Assembly (NCBI RefSeq): GCF_000422465.1 | Contig: NZ_AULV01000015.1 | Span: 124,001 to 188,000, forward strand | Length of the DNA stretch: 64,000 bases | Direction of reading: 5' to 3' | From: Paenibacillus harenae DSM 16969 | Lineage (GTDB): Bacteria; Bacillota; Bacilli; Paenibacillales; Paenibacillaceae | In this document: in pieces, positions 34,408 through 43,108 of the stretch | How the letters are laid out: every line of letters begins with the position of its first letter | Numbering within the stretch: the stretch's first letter is position 1 | Made by a program: the position numbers and the translations under genes | Notes under the pieces: generated by a model | The model's input: the letters and a program-made list of their open reading frames with translations, nothing else | Told to the model about the DNA's origin: nothing | The model's database searches: none

Positions 34408-35169
34408 TTATGATTGCATTTTCTTCCGAACTTCCATCGCGGGCGCCGGATCGTTGCAGGTCATCAGCGTCGCCCCGCAGCCGAGCGAATAAAGGACCTG
34501 CTGCCGGTCGTCGGGGCAGTAGGACCAAACCTGCAGCCCCATTTCCCGGTACTTCTTCACAACCTGCGGCGTAAGCAGCGACATCTCGACGCCGATCGCC
34601 CACATCTTCGAATAGGTCCCGTCTTCTCCGCTCTCGAAGTTCGACATCGCCTCTCCCATGAAGCCCTGCGTCTTAACGCCGTGAACATCATGCAGATAGG
34701 CGATGATGGCTGCGTCGAAGCAGGTGAACACGCATCTGGACAAATAGCCGTGCTCCGCAAGGAGGCTGACAGCTTGATCGGCGGCTTCCTTCGCATCCGG
34801 GCTTCTCTTCACTTCCACGTTCAGAAGAACGTCGGGATATGCCGCAAGGAGCGCGCAAAGCTCAGCGAAGGTCGGGATCTTCAAGCCCTCGAACTCGGGG
34901 GCGAGCCAGCCTCCCGCATCCAGCCTTTTCAGTTCATCCTTCGTAAAATCGCCGACCCTGCCTGATCCGTCGGTCGTACGGTCCACGGTCTCGTCATGAA
35001 TGACCATCAGAACCCGGTCCTTCGATAAGCGAAGATCGAATTCGATCATATCCACGCCTGCATTCAGCGCCTGCCGGAAGGAAAGCAGCGTATTCTCCGG
35101 ATATTCGGATTTATAACCTCTGTGTCCAGCTACGATAATAGCCGGATTGTCCTCCAGCCGTTCAATCAT
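34408..35169 (-). CDS. Glycerophosphodiester phosphodiesterase (GDPD)
   Basis: 253 residues, cytosolic (no signal peptide); hydrolyses glycerophosphodiesters to glycerol phosphate and an alcohol. The catalytic pattern is visible: GHRG (His16, Arg17), PENT (Glu25), EFDLRLSKD and VIHDETVDRTT. It is 19 bases after the binding-protein gene, the last gene of the ugp-like cluster; its presence indicates that the importer takes up glycerophosphodiesters. An intracellular site means the intact diester is imported first. The stereospecificity for G3P or G1P diesters cannot be read from the sequence. Confidence 0.9.
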   Translation of the reverse strand: MIERLEDNPAIIVAGHRGYKSEYPENTLLSFRQALNAGVDMIEFDLRLSKDRVLMVIHDETVDRTTDGSGRVGDFTKDELKRLDAGGWLAPEFEGLKIPTFAELCALLAAYPDVLLNVEVKRSPDAKEAADQAVSLLAEHGYLSRCVFTCFDAAIIAYLHDVHGVKTQGFMGEAMSNFESGEDGTYSKMWAIGVEMSLLTPQVVKKYREMGLQVWSYCPDDRQQVLYSLGCGATLMTCNDPAPAMEVRKKMQS

Positions 35170-35188
35170 ATCCTTTATCTCCTCCCGC

Positions 35189-36508
35189 CTAGTCGGCTAG
35201 AATGCGTTCCGCTTCCTTCTTGAAGGTGTCCAGCGTAGCCTGGATATCCTTGCTGTCGTACATGATCGCTTCGATCGCGGAGAAGAACTCATGCATAACC
35301 TCCGGCCAAGTGACGTCATTATTCGTATCGACCGCATATTGCAGCTGGTCGTATGCGACTTTGCGGTTAGGCTCCTTCGCCCACAGGTCTTTGATTTCCT
35401 GCGATTCTACCATTGATTTCGTGAACGGCAGGTAGCCGGATTCCAGAATGAACGGAAGCGCGCCCTGAGGATCCGTCTCCATCCAGCGGATGAACTCCCA
35501 AGCCGCTTCTTTGTTCTTGGAGGCAGCCAGCATGGCGACGTTAGCGCCTCCGGTCGGATTCGCATACACCTTATCCTGCGGAAGGAACGCCGTTGCGTAA
35601 TCAAAGTCTACCGCTTCCGTCAATCCGCCGATGGAGCCTGTGGACTGATAAATCATGGCGACCTTTCCTTCTTTGAACATCCCGTTAACGATATTGCCGG
35701 AGTCCGTAGCCGGCGGGTAATATAAAGCGCCGGTTTCCTGCAGCTTTTTCAGCTGACTGAATACCTTGAGCCCTACGCCGTTATCATAGAATCCGATAGA
35801 GGTTCTGTCTTCGTTGAAGAATTTTCCTTCGGCCTGACTGATCATCGCGATCGGATACCAGGTGTCATAGGGCATGGAAAAACCGTAACGCGTAATCTCG
35901 CCGTTCTCTTTGACGACCAGCGCATTGGCGGTCTGCTCCAGCTCTTCCCAAGTCTTAGGAATCGTCAGTCCCATCTCGTCAAGCAGCGTTTTGTTCACGT
36001 GCAGGATCGGCGTCGAACGGTTTAAGGGCAGGGATACCAATTGATCGTTGAAGTACGAATGTCCCATCAGGCCTTCCGTGAACTCGTCCTCGCTTATTCC
36101 CGATTGTTCAAGATACGGCTTCATATCCTCCAGCACCTCGGAATCCGCGAACATCTCTACATAAGCGCGCTCCAGCATGCTGACATCGGGAGCGGAGCCG
36201 GAAGCGACCGCCTGCTGCAGTTTTGTCACCGTATCGTCGTAGCCGCCTTGGAAAGTGCCGATGACTTCAATATTTTCATGGGATTCGTTAAAACGCTTAA
36301 TCATCGCATCGATACGTTCGCCGTTCGTGCCGCCCATCGAATGCCAGAATTGCAGCGTGACCTTCTCTGCCGGCGCTGACGGTTGATTCGATGCCGCATC
36401 CGTCTCACTCGTGTTGTTGCCTGTTGATCCGGTATTCGAATTACCGCATGCAGCCAGCAGCCCAATCAATAATGTCAGCATTAAAAACATCGTAAGCTTC
36501 TTTTTCAT
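35189..36508 (-). CDS. Substrate-binding lipoprotein, UgpB-like
   Basis: 439 residues. The lipobox LLAAC marks a lipid anchor. The mature N terminus VTLQFWHSMGGTNGERIDAMIKRFNESH and FSMPYDTWYPIAMISQAEG are typical of UgpB-type binding proteins, consistent with glycerophosphodiesters or sn-glycerol phosphate. It precedes the GDPD gene and follows the two permeases and ATPase in one cluster. GGAGGG precedes the ATG. Confidence 0.88.
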   Translation of the reverse strand: MKKKLTMFLMLTLLIGLLAACGNSNTGSTGNNTSETDAASNQPSAPAEKVTLQFWHSMGGTNGERIDAMIKRFNESHENIEVIGTFQGGYDDTVTKLQQAVASGSAPDVSMLERAYVEMFADSEVLEDMKPYLEQSGISEDEFTEGLMGHSYFNDQLVSLPLNRSTPILHVNKTLLDEMGLTIPKTWEELEQTANALVVKENGEITRYGFSMPYDTWYPIAMISQAEGKFFNEDRTSIGFYDNGVGLKVFSQLKKLQETGALYYPPATDSGNIVNGMFKEGKVAMIYQSTGSIGGLTEAVDFDYATAFLPQDKVYANPTGGANVAMLAASKNKEAAWEFIRWMETDPQGALPFILESGYLPFTKSMVESQEIKDLWAKEPNRKVAYDQLQYAVDTNNDVTWPEVMHEFFSAIEAIMYDSKDIQATLDTFKKEAERILAD

Positions 36509-36556
36509 TTCAAAACCCTCCGTTTTTTTTCATTTTATTTGAAAGGAATTAAACCT

Positions 36557-37387
36557 TTATTTAATCCCTGAATAGACAAATGCTTTTACGATTTGCTTCG
36601 AGCAGAACAGATAGACGACGAGAATCGGGATAACCAGCACGACGTTGCCGGCCATGATGATATGCCAGTTGCTGATGCCCTCCGTCTCCCTCAGCATCGC
36701 GATGCCGAGCGTGAGCGGACGGATCGCGGCGGAATCGGTCATGATCAGCGGCCAGAAATAATCGTTCCAGTGGCTCACGAAGCTGAACAACGCAATCGTC
36801 GCGAGCGCCGGCATGGACATCGGAACCATGATCTTCCGCATGATGGTGAATTCGCTGGCATTGTCCAGCCTTGCCGCTTCCACGATTTCCTCCGGAATTT
36901 GCATAAAATATTGGCGCAGCAGGAATATTCCGAATGCGTTCGACATGAACGGAATAATCTGCGGCAGCAGCGTCTTCGCGATGCCCCAGTCCGCCATCAT
37001 CAGGTAGACGGGAATGAACGTCACCTGGCCCGGTATCATAAATGCCAGCAGCACCAGGCTGAACAGCACGTTTTTGCCCGCAAACCGATACTTGGCGAAG
37101 GCATACGCCGCAGGAATCATGACAAGCAGCTGGATTGCGATAATCGAGAGCGTGATCGTAATCGAGTTTTTGGCATAGGTCGGGAACGGACCCGCACTCA
37201 TCGCGTCGACAAAGTTGATCCATTGCGGCAGAGCCGGAATGAGCGTCGGCGGATACGACAGCGTCTCGCGGTACGTCTGCAGAGAGGTTGAAATCATCCA
37301 CAAGAACGGGAATACAAATATAATGAGAATGGCCGTCTTCAATAGATAGCTCAATGTCAACCCCGTGTATTGAAATGCTTTGGACAT
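36557..37387 (-). CDS. ABC transporter permease, UgpE/MalG type
   Basis: 276 residues, six membrane helices. The EAA loop is EEIVEAARLDNASEFTIMRKIMVPMSMPA. The partner permease gene is 10 bases upstream. Part of the ugp-like importer with its own ATPase. Confidence 0.9.
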   Translation of the reverse strand: MSKAFQYTGLTLSYLLKTAILIIFVFPFLWMISTSLQTYRETLSYPPTLIPALPQWINFVDAMSAGPFPTYAKNSITITLSIIAIQLLVMIPAAYAFAKYRFAGKNVLFSLVLLAFMIPGQVTFIPVYLMMADWGIAKTLLPQIIPFMSNAFGIFLLRQYFMQIPEEIVEAARLDNASEFTIMRKIMVPMSMPALATIALFSFVSHWNDYFWPLIMTDSAAIRPLTLGIAMLRETEGISNWHIIMAGNVVLVIPILVVYLFCSKQIVKAFVYSGIK

Positions 37388-37397
37388 ATTGGCCTCC

Positions 37398-38276
37398 TTA
37401 TTGATAGTGAACCCTTCTCGACAGCAGCCTGAAATAGACGAAGGTCAGCAGCGCGATGATCATCATCAGCACGACGCCCGTAGCCGACGCATAGCCGATA
37501 TTTGTCGTCCGATTCTCGAAAATGTAGTAAACCAGCGTGTTCGTCGCGTTATTCGGTCCGCCTCCCGTCATCACCTTCACCGTATCGAATACCTTGAACG
37601 AGCCGATCGTCATGATGACGAGGATGAAGAACAGCTGAGGCGATATCATCGGCAGCGTAATTTTCCAGAACACCTTCAGTTTGCTTGCGTTGTCCAAGGC
37701 CGCCGCTTCATAAATGCTTGGCGATATGCTCTGAAGCGCCGCAACAATGATAAGCACGTAATATCCGATGCCCTGCCAGACCGAGACGAGAATGACCGAC
37801 ATGAGCGCCGATTCCGAGCTTTGCAGCCACTGGGAGGGCGGCAGGCCGAGCGCCTTCAGCACATAGTTGAGGAAGCCCAGATTCGGTTCCATCATCCACA
37901 GCCATACGAGCGCGATCGATACGATCGACACGACATGCGGGGTGAAAATACCGGCCTGCACGAACACGTTAAACTTGCTCTTCTTGCTTAACCAGACCGC
38001 GATTACGAGCGACAGCAGCAGCGTCAGCACAACAACGCCGGCCGTATAGATGACCGTGTTCGACAGCGACTTATAGAAATCCCCACGCGAGAAGATTTCC
38101 GCGAAATTCTCAAAGCCGATAAATTTGCTCTTCGCTTTGTTCATCAGGTTATAATCGTATAAGCTCAGATAGCCCAGAAAAATAATCGGGTATAAGACAA
38201 ACAGGCATATGCCGGCCATCGCGGGAGCAATCATCAAATAGGGACGAAACAGCTCTCCCAGTCTTTTTTTATCCAT
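37398..38276 (-). CDS. ABC transporter permease, UgpA/MalF type
   Basis: 292 residues, six membrane helices; the EAA loop is ISPSIYEAAALDNASKLKVFWKITLPMISP. Its start overlaps the ATPase gene stop by 8 bases, so the two are translationally coupled. GAGAGGT precedes the ATG. Confidence 0.9.
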   Translation of the reverse strand: MDKKRLGELFRPYLMIAPAMAGICLFVLYPIIFLGYLSLYDYNLMNKAKSKFIGFENFAEIFSRGDFYKSLSNTVIYTAGVVVLTLLLSLVIAVWLSKKSKFNVFVQAGIFTPHVVSIVSIALVWLWMMEPNLGFLNYVLKALGLPPSQWLQSSESALMSVILVSVWQGIGYYVLIIVAALQSISPSIYEAAALDNASKLKVFWKITLPMISPQLFFILVIMTIGSFKVFDTVKVMTGGGPNNATNTLVYYIFENRTTNIGYASATGVVLMMIIALLTFVYFRLLSRRVHYQ

Positions 38277-39321
38277 GGCGTTGACCTCTCAGCGCCTCGA
38301 GATAATCACGGTAGGAGCTGTCCCGCGCTTCGATTCGGCGCTCGTCCGGACCAAAGAAATTCAGCTTATCCGCAGGAACGCCGACATACGCCTCTTGATC
38401 GACCGCGAATAAATCCTCCCTGCATTTGATCATAAAAGCACCGCTGCCGCTTCTGACCTGATAGATCGTCTCCGAGCCCAGCATCTCGCGCGTCGCGATC
38501 CTGCCCCGTAAGGAGAAAAGCTCGTCTCCCGGTTCGGCCGACAGGTTGGCGCTCTCCGGACGAAAACCGTATTTGACTCCGTTCGCACCGAGCTCGGCGA
38601 TATTCATCGGAGGCACGCCGATGAACTGGGCTGTGAAGCAGTTGCTGGGCTGCCGGTACATCCGGTCGGGCGGAGCCTCCTGTTGAATGACCCCTTTGTT
38701 CATGAGCACGATCGTATCGGCCATCGACATCGCCTCCACCTGGTCGTGAGTCACATAGACAAAGGTGGTGCCAAGCTTCTTGTGAAGCTCAATCAATTCA
38801 ATGCGCATTTGCACTCTAAGCTTGGCGTCCAGGTTGGACAGCGGCTCATCCATCAGGAAGACGGACGGCTTCTTCACCATTGCCCTGGCCAATGCGACGC
38901 GCTGCCGTTGGCCGCCGGATAACGTAGACGGCTTCCGGTCAAGATAGTCGTAGAGCCCGACCGCCCTGCTGATGCTCTCCACCAGCTCGGTCCTCTCTGC
39001 CTTGCCTACCTTGTTGTTTTTCAAGCCGAACTCGATGTTCTCCCTGACCGACATCGTCGGATAGATCGCATAGTTCTGGAACACCATCGCGACTCCCCGC
39101 TGGCCGGGCGCAATTCGCGATACATCCTTGCCGTTTATCAGCACGGAGCCCGAGGTTTGGGGATCCAGCCCGGCAATCATGCGGAGCAGCGTCGTTTTCC
39201 CGCAGCCGGACGGGCCGACAAGAACCGTAAATTTGCCGTCTTCGATTTTCAAATCCAAATCTTTAATGACCTCTTGTTTATCGAATGATTTCGTCACACG
39301 CACGAATTCGATGGATGCCAT
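38269..39321 (-). CDS. ABC transporter ATPase, UgpC/MsmX type
   Basis: 350 residues from the ATG at 39321 (GAGGAGG 7 bases upstream; the longer open frame to 39939 is the antisense-like shadow of the DeoR gene). Walker A GPSGCGKTT (about residues 38-46), signature LSGGQRQRVALARA, Walker B VFLMDEPLSNLDAK and switch VYVTHD are all intact, followed by a C-terminal OB-like regulatory domain. It is the only importer ATPase in the window, so it may also energise the dextran-type and GH35-linked importers. Confidence 0.93.
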   Translation of the reverse strand: MASIEFVRVTKSFDKQEVIKDLDLKIEDGKFTVLVGPSGCGKTTLLRMIAGLDPQTSGSVLINGKDVSRIAPGQRGVAMVFQNYAIYPTMSVRENIEFGLKNNKVGKAERTELVESISRAVGLYDYLDRKPSTLSGGQRQRVALARAMVKKPSVFLMDEPLSNLDAKLRVQMRIELIELHKKLGTTFVYVTHDQVEAMSMADTIVLMNKGVIQQEAPPDRMYRQPSNCFTAQFIGVPPMNIAELGANGVKYGFRPESANLSAEPGDELFSLRGRIATREMLGSETIYQVRSGSGAFMIKCREDLFAVDQEAYVGVPADKLNFFGPDERRIEARDSSYRDYLEALRGQRHG

Positions 39322-39356
39322 GTGCTGTTCCTCCTCTAGTGCAGATTGACGCGCCG

Positions 39357-40124
39357 CTATACCGTATAAACCGTGATGCCGCTGTCCCGGAACGGCTTCA
39401 ACAGCTCTTCCGCCGCTTCGCTGCCGGTTATAAGCGTATGAATGTCGCTGTTGGGCGCTACCGTATGCAGGGAAAGCTTCCCGATTTTCCGGTCGTCCGT
39501 GACGACGATAATCTCGCGCGCCGCCCGGATCATGCCCTGCTTCGCCGGCACGAGCTGCGCTTCCGGATGCATCAGGCCATGCTGGGGATGCAGGGCAGGC
39601 GTTCCGATAAAGGCTTTGATGACATGCAGCGACTTCAGCGCGTGATCCGTCAGCATGCCGTTTAACATATAGCTGGAAGGATACAGCTCCCCTCCCGTCA
39701 GGATGACCTTCACCTTCGGCGCATCCCGCAGCTCCGCCGCGACGTTGATGTCGTTCGTGACAACGGTAATATTGGAGCGGTGCACCAAATTTTTGGCGAT
39801 GTGAAGCGTCGTCGTGCCGGAGTCTATAATGATATGGTCCCCGTCTTCCACCAGGCTGGCAGCCATTCTCCCGATTCTCATTTTCTGATCCAGGTTCTGA
39901 CTTGACCTTTCGTTGAAAGGGGGCTCGTCGTTCGTCCACGCCTCTACAATGACGCCGCCATGCGTTCTCTTCAATATGCCTTCCTGCTCGATCTCTGACA
40001 GGTCCCGCCGGATCGTCGCTTCATGCACATGAAATTCCCGGGCAAGCACGCTGATCGAAGCTGTATGATGCTGCCTGACATAATCCATGATCCGGCGCTT
40101 TCTTTCGGCTGGTAGCAAAAGCAT
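39357..40124 (-). CDS. DeoR/GlpR-family transcriptional regulator
   Basis: 255 residues. The N-terminal DeoR helix-turn-helix (ASISVLAREFHVHEATIRRDLSEIEQEGILKRTHGGV) is followed by the sugar-phosphate-sensing domain (IIDSGTTTLHIAKNL, ILTGGELYPSSYMLNG). It sits inside the glycerol-phosphate cluster, between the dehydrogenase and the importer ATPase. It probably represses the cluster and senses a phosphorylated intermediate such as a glycerol phosphate (inferred). A palindromic site lies just upstream. Confidence 0.88.
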   Translation of the reverse strand: MLLLPAERKRRIMDYVRQHHTASISVLAREFHVHEATIRRDLSEIEQEGILKRTHGGVIVEAWTNDEPPFNERSSQNLDQKMRIGRMAASLVEDGDHIIIDSGTTTLHIAKNLVHRSNITVVTNDINVAAELRDAPKVKVILTGGELYPSSYMLNGMLTDHALKSLHVIKAFIGTPALHPQHGLMHPEAQLVPAKQGMIRAAREIIVVTDDRKIGKLSLHTVAPNSDIHTLITGSEAAEELLKPFRDSGITVYTV

Positions 40125-40137
40125 TCACTCCATTCAC

Positions 40138-40157
40138 GCAAAATCGCACAATTTTGC
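40138..40157. promoter_or_regulatory. Palindrome in front of the DeoR gene, candidate operator
   Basis: GCAAAAT - six bases - ATTTTGC is a perfect 7-bp inverted repeat located 14-33 bases before the DeoR start. Its position fits autoregulation. No matching second site was found upstream of the HAD gene by eye. Confidence 0.4.
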
Positions 40158-40199
40158 TTGTTATTTTTTTCATATCTGCTCGATTCCGTTCAACTCCGA

Positions 40200-41402
40200 T
40201 TATAGGAAGCCGTCTATCATTTCATTGCGGGCATGCAGCAGCGTTCTGCGCTCCGGCCGAATGAGATGCGCCTCGCGCAGGCTTCGCTCCAGCAGCTCCC
40301 CGTCAACGCCAAGCTCCGCTGCCGACAATGGTCCTCCGACGGTCCGAAGCAGCTCCCGGAGCTCCTCCTCGGAAGGAATCCGCCCGATCTCCCGCGTGAC
40401 GGCCTCCCAATTCGCGGCGACCTGCGGCCTGGCCCCGTTCCGCACGCCGAAATCCTCATTGGCAAGCCGATGATAAAGCCTGCTGATTTCGATGCAGGCT
40501 GCGCCTACCTTCGCGCCATGAAGCAGCTGCCTCCGGCCGAGACGGATATACTCCATCTCCCAGTAATGCGACAAATGATGCTCCGCGCCGGATGCCGGGT
40601 GCGATTGTCCGAACAGCAGCATCGCAAGCCCGGACTCGATCAAGGAGCTGGTCAGCGTGTGAATCCCTTCTTCCTCTCCGCCGGCAATAAGCCCGGCATG
40701 ATCGACGCACCGCTGAAGGGCGGATCTCGTCACGTCCTCAGCGGCCTGCATATAGGGCTCACCGGCAGTCAAGAAACCAAACTTCCAGTCGAACAGCGAC
40801 GTATACTTGCCGAGCATATCACCGAACCCGGCAGCCGCCAGCCCGGGGGGCGCCTGCATCAGCACATCCAAATCCGCGAAGACCGCATCCGGCCCGATCG
40901 AGAGAATCGTTTTTTTCTCCCCCCGAACAATGATCGGTGCTCCCTTCGAATTAAAGCCGTCAACGGAGGGCGCCGTCGGTACGGATATAAACGGAAGGCC
41001 GGCCGTATAAGCAGAGAACCGGGCAATATCATGAATCGTGCCTCCGCCTACCGCGATAACCGCCTCCGAGGCATGCTTCTGAAGGTCCAGAATAAGCTGA
41101 ATGAGCGAGGCCTCGTCGGCTATGACGTCGCCTGCGGCATTCGGCTTCAACCTCGTGACATGCACGGCGGCTCCGGCGTTTTCCAGCGCGGCTTGCAGCC
41201 TTTTTCCCGCCGCCTCGTACGTTATCGCATCTGCCGCTACAGCAACTCTGCGGTATCCCTTCCGCTCGAGGTAAGCCGGTATTTCATCGATTGCCCCCGG
41301 CCGAATCGCGATCCGGTCCATGGCTATCCGTTCAAGCGCCCGCTCATCGAGCTTCCCTGCCGCTTGCTTGATACGGTCTTCTACCGTTGCCATTCCTGTC
41401 AT
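40200..41402 (-). CDS. araM: sn-glycerol-1-phosphate dehydrogenase (AraM/EgsA-like)
   Basis: 400 residues; interconverts dihydroxyacetone phosphate and sn-glycerol-1-phosphate with NAD(P). The start at 41402 is set by GGAGG seven bases upstream and forms an ATGA overlap with the HAD gene stop. Nucleotide site GGGTIHDIARFSA, then TAPSVDGFNSKGAPI, and the metal-binding region with GAEHHLSHYWEM and LLHGAKVG, as in AraM/EgsA and archaeal G1P dehydrogenases. In Bacillus, AraM supplies G1P for heptaprenylglyceryl phosphate; here it sits beside importer and GDPD genes, which suggests a catabolic direction (G1P to DHAP). Symbol given by family. Confidence 0.9.
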   Translation of the reverse strand: MTGMATVEDRIKQAAGKLDERALERIAMDRIAIRPGAIDEIPAYLERKGYRRVAVAADAITYEAAGKRLQAALENAGAAVHVTRLKPNAAGDVIADEASLIQLILDLQKHASEAVIAVGGGTIHDIARFSAYTAGLPFISVPTAPSVDGFNSKGAPIIVRGEKKTILSIGPDAVFADLDVLMQAPPGLAAAGFGDMLGKYTSLFDWKFGFLTAGEPYMQAAEDVTRSALQRCVDHAGLIAGGEEEGIHTLTSSLIESGLAMLLFGQSHPASGAEHHLSHYWEMEYIRLGRRQLLHGAKVGAACIEISRLYHRLANEDFGVRNGARPQVAANWEAVTREIGRIPSEEELRELLRTVGGPLSAAELGVDGELLERSLREAHLIRPERRTLLHARNEMIDGFL

Positions 41403-42247
41403 TCCCCCGCCTCCGTTTCGATATCTTCTGCGCCTGTGTGCAGCTGCACGACATCCTCCAGCGTGTTCCATACCCAATCCGGCCGCAATTCGCTGGCCTC
41501 CGCTTCTTCACGGCTCACGGAACCGGTTAATACGAGCGCCGTCCTTATCCCGGCCTTCTTGCCCAGCTGAATATCCGAAGCCAGGCTGTCGCCGATAATC
41601 AGGCATCTCTCCGGCGGCAGCCGCAGGGCTTGTAGCGCCGCATCGGCCATAAGGGAGGAAGGCTTGCCAATGACCAGCTCCACCTCCTTGCCCGTCGCCG
41701 CCACGATCGCGCCGATCATTCCCGCCACGTCGATCGAGTCGCCGTCATCGCCGGGAAACGTCTTATCGGCATTCGTCGCGATGATCCGGGCTCCGCTTCT
41801 CACGGCGCGAAAGGCATCATTCAGCTCCTTATAGGTGAGCGTTTCATGCAGCGTAATGACGAGCCATTCCGCGGACTCCGGCTTGCTCGCCAGCGTTAAG
41901 CCTGCCGCGAGCAGCTCCTCCCTAAGACCCGCATCGCCAAGCGCCCAAACGGGCGAGTGTCTGTAATAAGCGCGCAAGAAATTCGCCGTCACCGTGGAGC
42001 TGAGCAGAATTTCCTCTTCCGGCACATCGAGCCCCATACCGCTGAGCTTGGCTTGACACATTTTGCGCGAGATATTCCCCCTATTGCTCAAGAACACGGT
42101 CCGCTTGCCCAGCCGCTTCAAATCGGCAATGGCCTCGACCGCTCCCTCAATGGCTTGCTTTCCTTTGTACACCGTTCCATCCAGATCAATAATGAATCCT
42201 TCTATGCTTGTTTTGCTTTCTTTGCTATCCAGGCTTCGTGCCGTCAA
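41399..42247 (-). CDS. araL: HAD-superfamily IIA phosphatase (AraL/NagD-like)
   Basis: 282 residues. HAD motif I DLDGTVYKG (nucleophile Asp), motif II FLSNRGNISRKM, motif III Lys region VIGKPSS, motif IV GDSLASDI. In Bacillus the AraL phosphatase is encoded beside AraM and acts on small phosphosugars and glycerol-phosphate-like compounds. Overlaps araM by four bases. The start is uncertain: the TTG at 42247 has a ribosome site that is either too near or too far; a slightly shorter protein is possible. First gene of the long cluster, with a cre-like site upstream. Confidence 0.85.
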   Translation of the reverse strand: MTARSLDSKESKTSIEGFIIDLDGTVYKGKQAIEGAVEAIADLKRLGKRTVFLSNRGNISRKMCQAKLSGMGLDVPEEEILLSSTVTANFLRAYYRHSPVWALGDAGLREELLAAGLTLASKPESAEWLVITLHETLTYKELNDAFRAVRSGARIIATNADKTFPGDDGDSIDVAGMIGAIVAATGKEVELVIGKPSSLMADAALQALRLPPERCLIIGDSLASDIQLGKKAGIRTALVLTGSVSREEAEASELRPDWVWNTLEDVVQLHTGAEDIETEAGE

Positions 42248-42279
42248 TTTCCTTCACAGCCTTCCATATCGTACAGTTT

Positions 42280-42293
42280 TGAAACCGTTTACC
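42280..42293. promoter_or_regulatory. Candidate cre (CcpA) site upstream of the glycerol-phosphate cluster
   Basis: TGAAACCGTTTACC matches most positions of the cre consensus (WTGNAANCGNWNNCW). It lies 33 bases before the first gene, where CcpA repression would make sense. Confidence 0.45.
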
Positions 42294-42452
42294 CGCCTTT
42301 TCTGTTCATATATGCTCAGTTTTGTTTGGGTATGCTTTCTTTTGTTCACTATCAATATAAAGAGGTTGTGTCATCCCCATGTCATCCTCATGTTGAGATT
42401 ACGTGAAGACAACCGGCCATACCCCATATTCCGACACCGTTAAAAGACAAAA

Positions 42453-42490
42453 AGAGACCGCTATCTTCCGTTAGGAAAATAGCGGCTCTT
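42453..42490 (-). terminator. Intrinsic terminator after the SRPBCC gene
   Basis: A 15-bp imperfect stem (AGAGACCGCTATCTT.. against AAAATAGCGGCTCTT, 42453-42490) is followed on the minus strand by TTTTGTCTTTT. The sequence lies 77 bases beyond the SRPBCC stop and separates it from the araL-headed cluster. Confidence 0.65.
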
Positions 42491-42566
42491 CTATTAAAAC
42501 CCTATCAAAAATAAAAGAGATGATGCCTTGGCGACACCATCCCTGTCCTGCCTGGAAACCAAGTCT

Positions 42567-42989
42567 TCAGTTGGTTTCCGCATATTTTTTGAAGTTGTCC
42601 AAAATCGCCTGCCATCCGCCTTTTTGCATCTCAACCGGATTCGAACTTTCCGGATCAAATGTTTCAATTACCTTCGTCGCGTTACCTTGGCTAACAAAAG
42701 AAATATGAACCTTTCTTTCATCGCCTAACGTATAAGCGATACTCTCATTCATTTTTACTTCGTCATACACTCCGCCAAAATCAAATCCAAAGCTGCCGTC
42801 TTTTGCTTCCATTCTGGAAAGAAACTTCCCGCCAACACGCAGATCATTTTCGGCAATGGGCGTGTGCCACTCATCTGAAGCACTGTTCCATTTTTTAATA
42901 TGCTCCGGCTCTGTCCAATACTCCCATACTTTTTCAACGGGTGCTTGAATTGTTGCTTCTACCGTTACTCTTGAAAGATCTGTTCCCAT
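42567..42989 (-). CDS. SRPBCC/AHSA1-like domain protein
   Basis: 140 residues of the START/SRPBCC ligand-binding fold, AHSA1 type: VTVEATIQAPVEKVWEYWTEPEHIKKWNSAS at the N terminus, GKFLSRMEAKDGSFGFDFGGVYDEV in the middle, NPVEMQKGGWQAILDNFKKYAE at the end. Role unknown. AAGGAGG precedes the ATG; it has its own terminator. Confidence 0.85.
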   Translation of the reverse strand: MGTDLSRVTVEATIQAPVEKVWEYWTEPEHIKKWNSASDEWHTPIAENDLRVGGKFLSRMEAKDGSFGFDFGGVYDEVKMNESIAYTLGDERKVHISFVSQGNATKVIETFDPESSNPVEMQKGGWQAILDNFKKYAETN

Positions 42990-43108
42990 TTTACACTGCC
43001 TCCTTCAAATATCTCATAGATAGATTCATAGTTATTATAAACATATTTTGTAAGAAAATCATCCACCGGGAGCATCAGATCCTCTACAGCTCTCCCGGTC
43101 GTGCCTTC

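Noticed and set aside
39322-39939. N-terminal extension of the importer ATPase frame beyond 39321
   Set aside because: The extension overlaps the DeoR gene in another frame and lacks a ribosome site; the ATG at 39321 has GAGGAGG.
40233-41570. Long plus-strand frame of 445 codons opposite araM
   Set aside because: Antisense shadow of a confirmed dehydrogenase gene.
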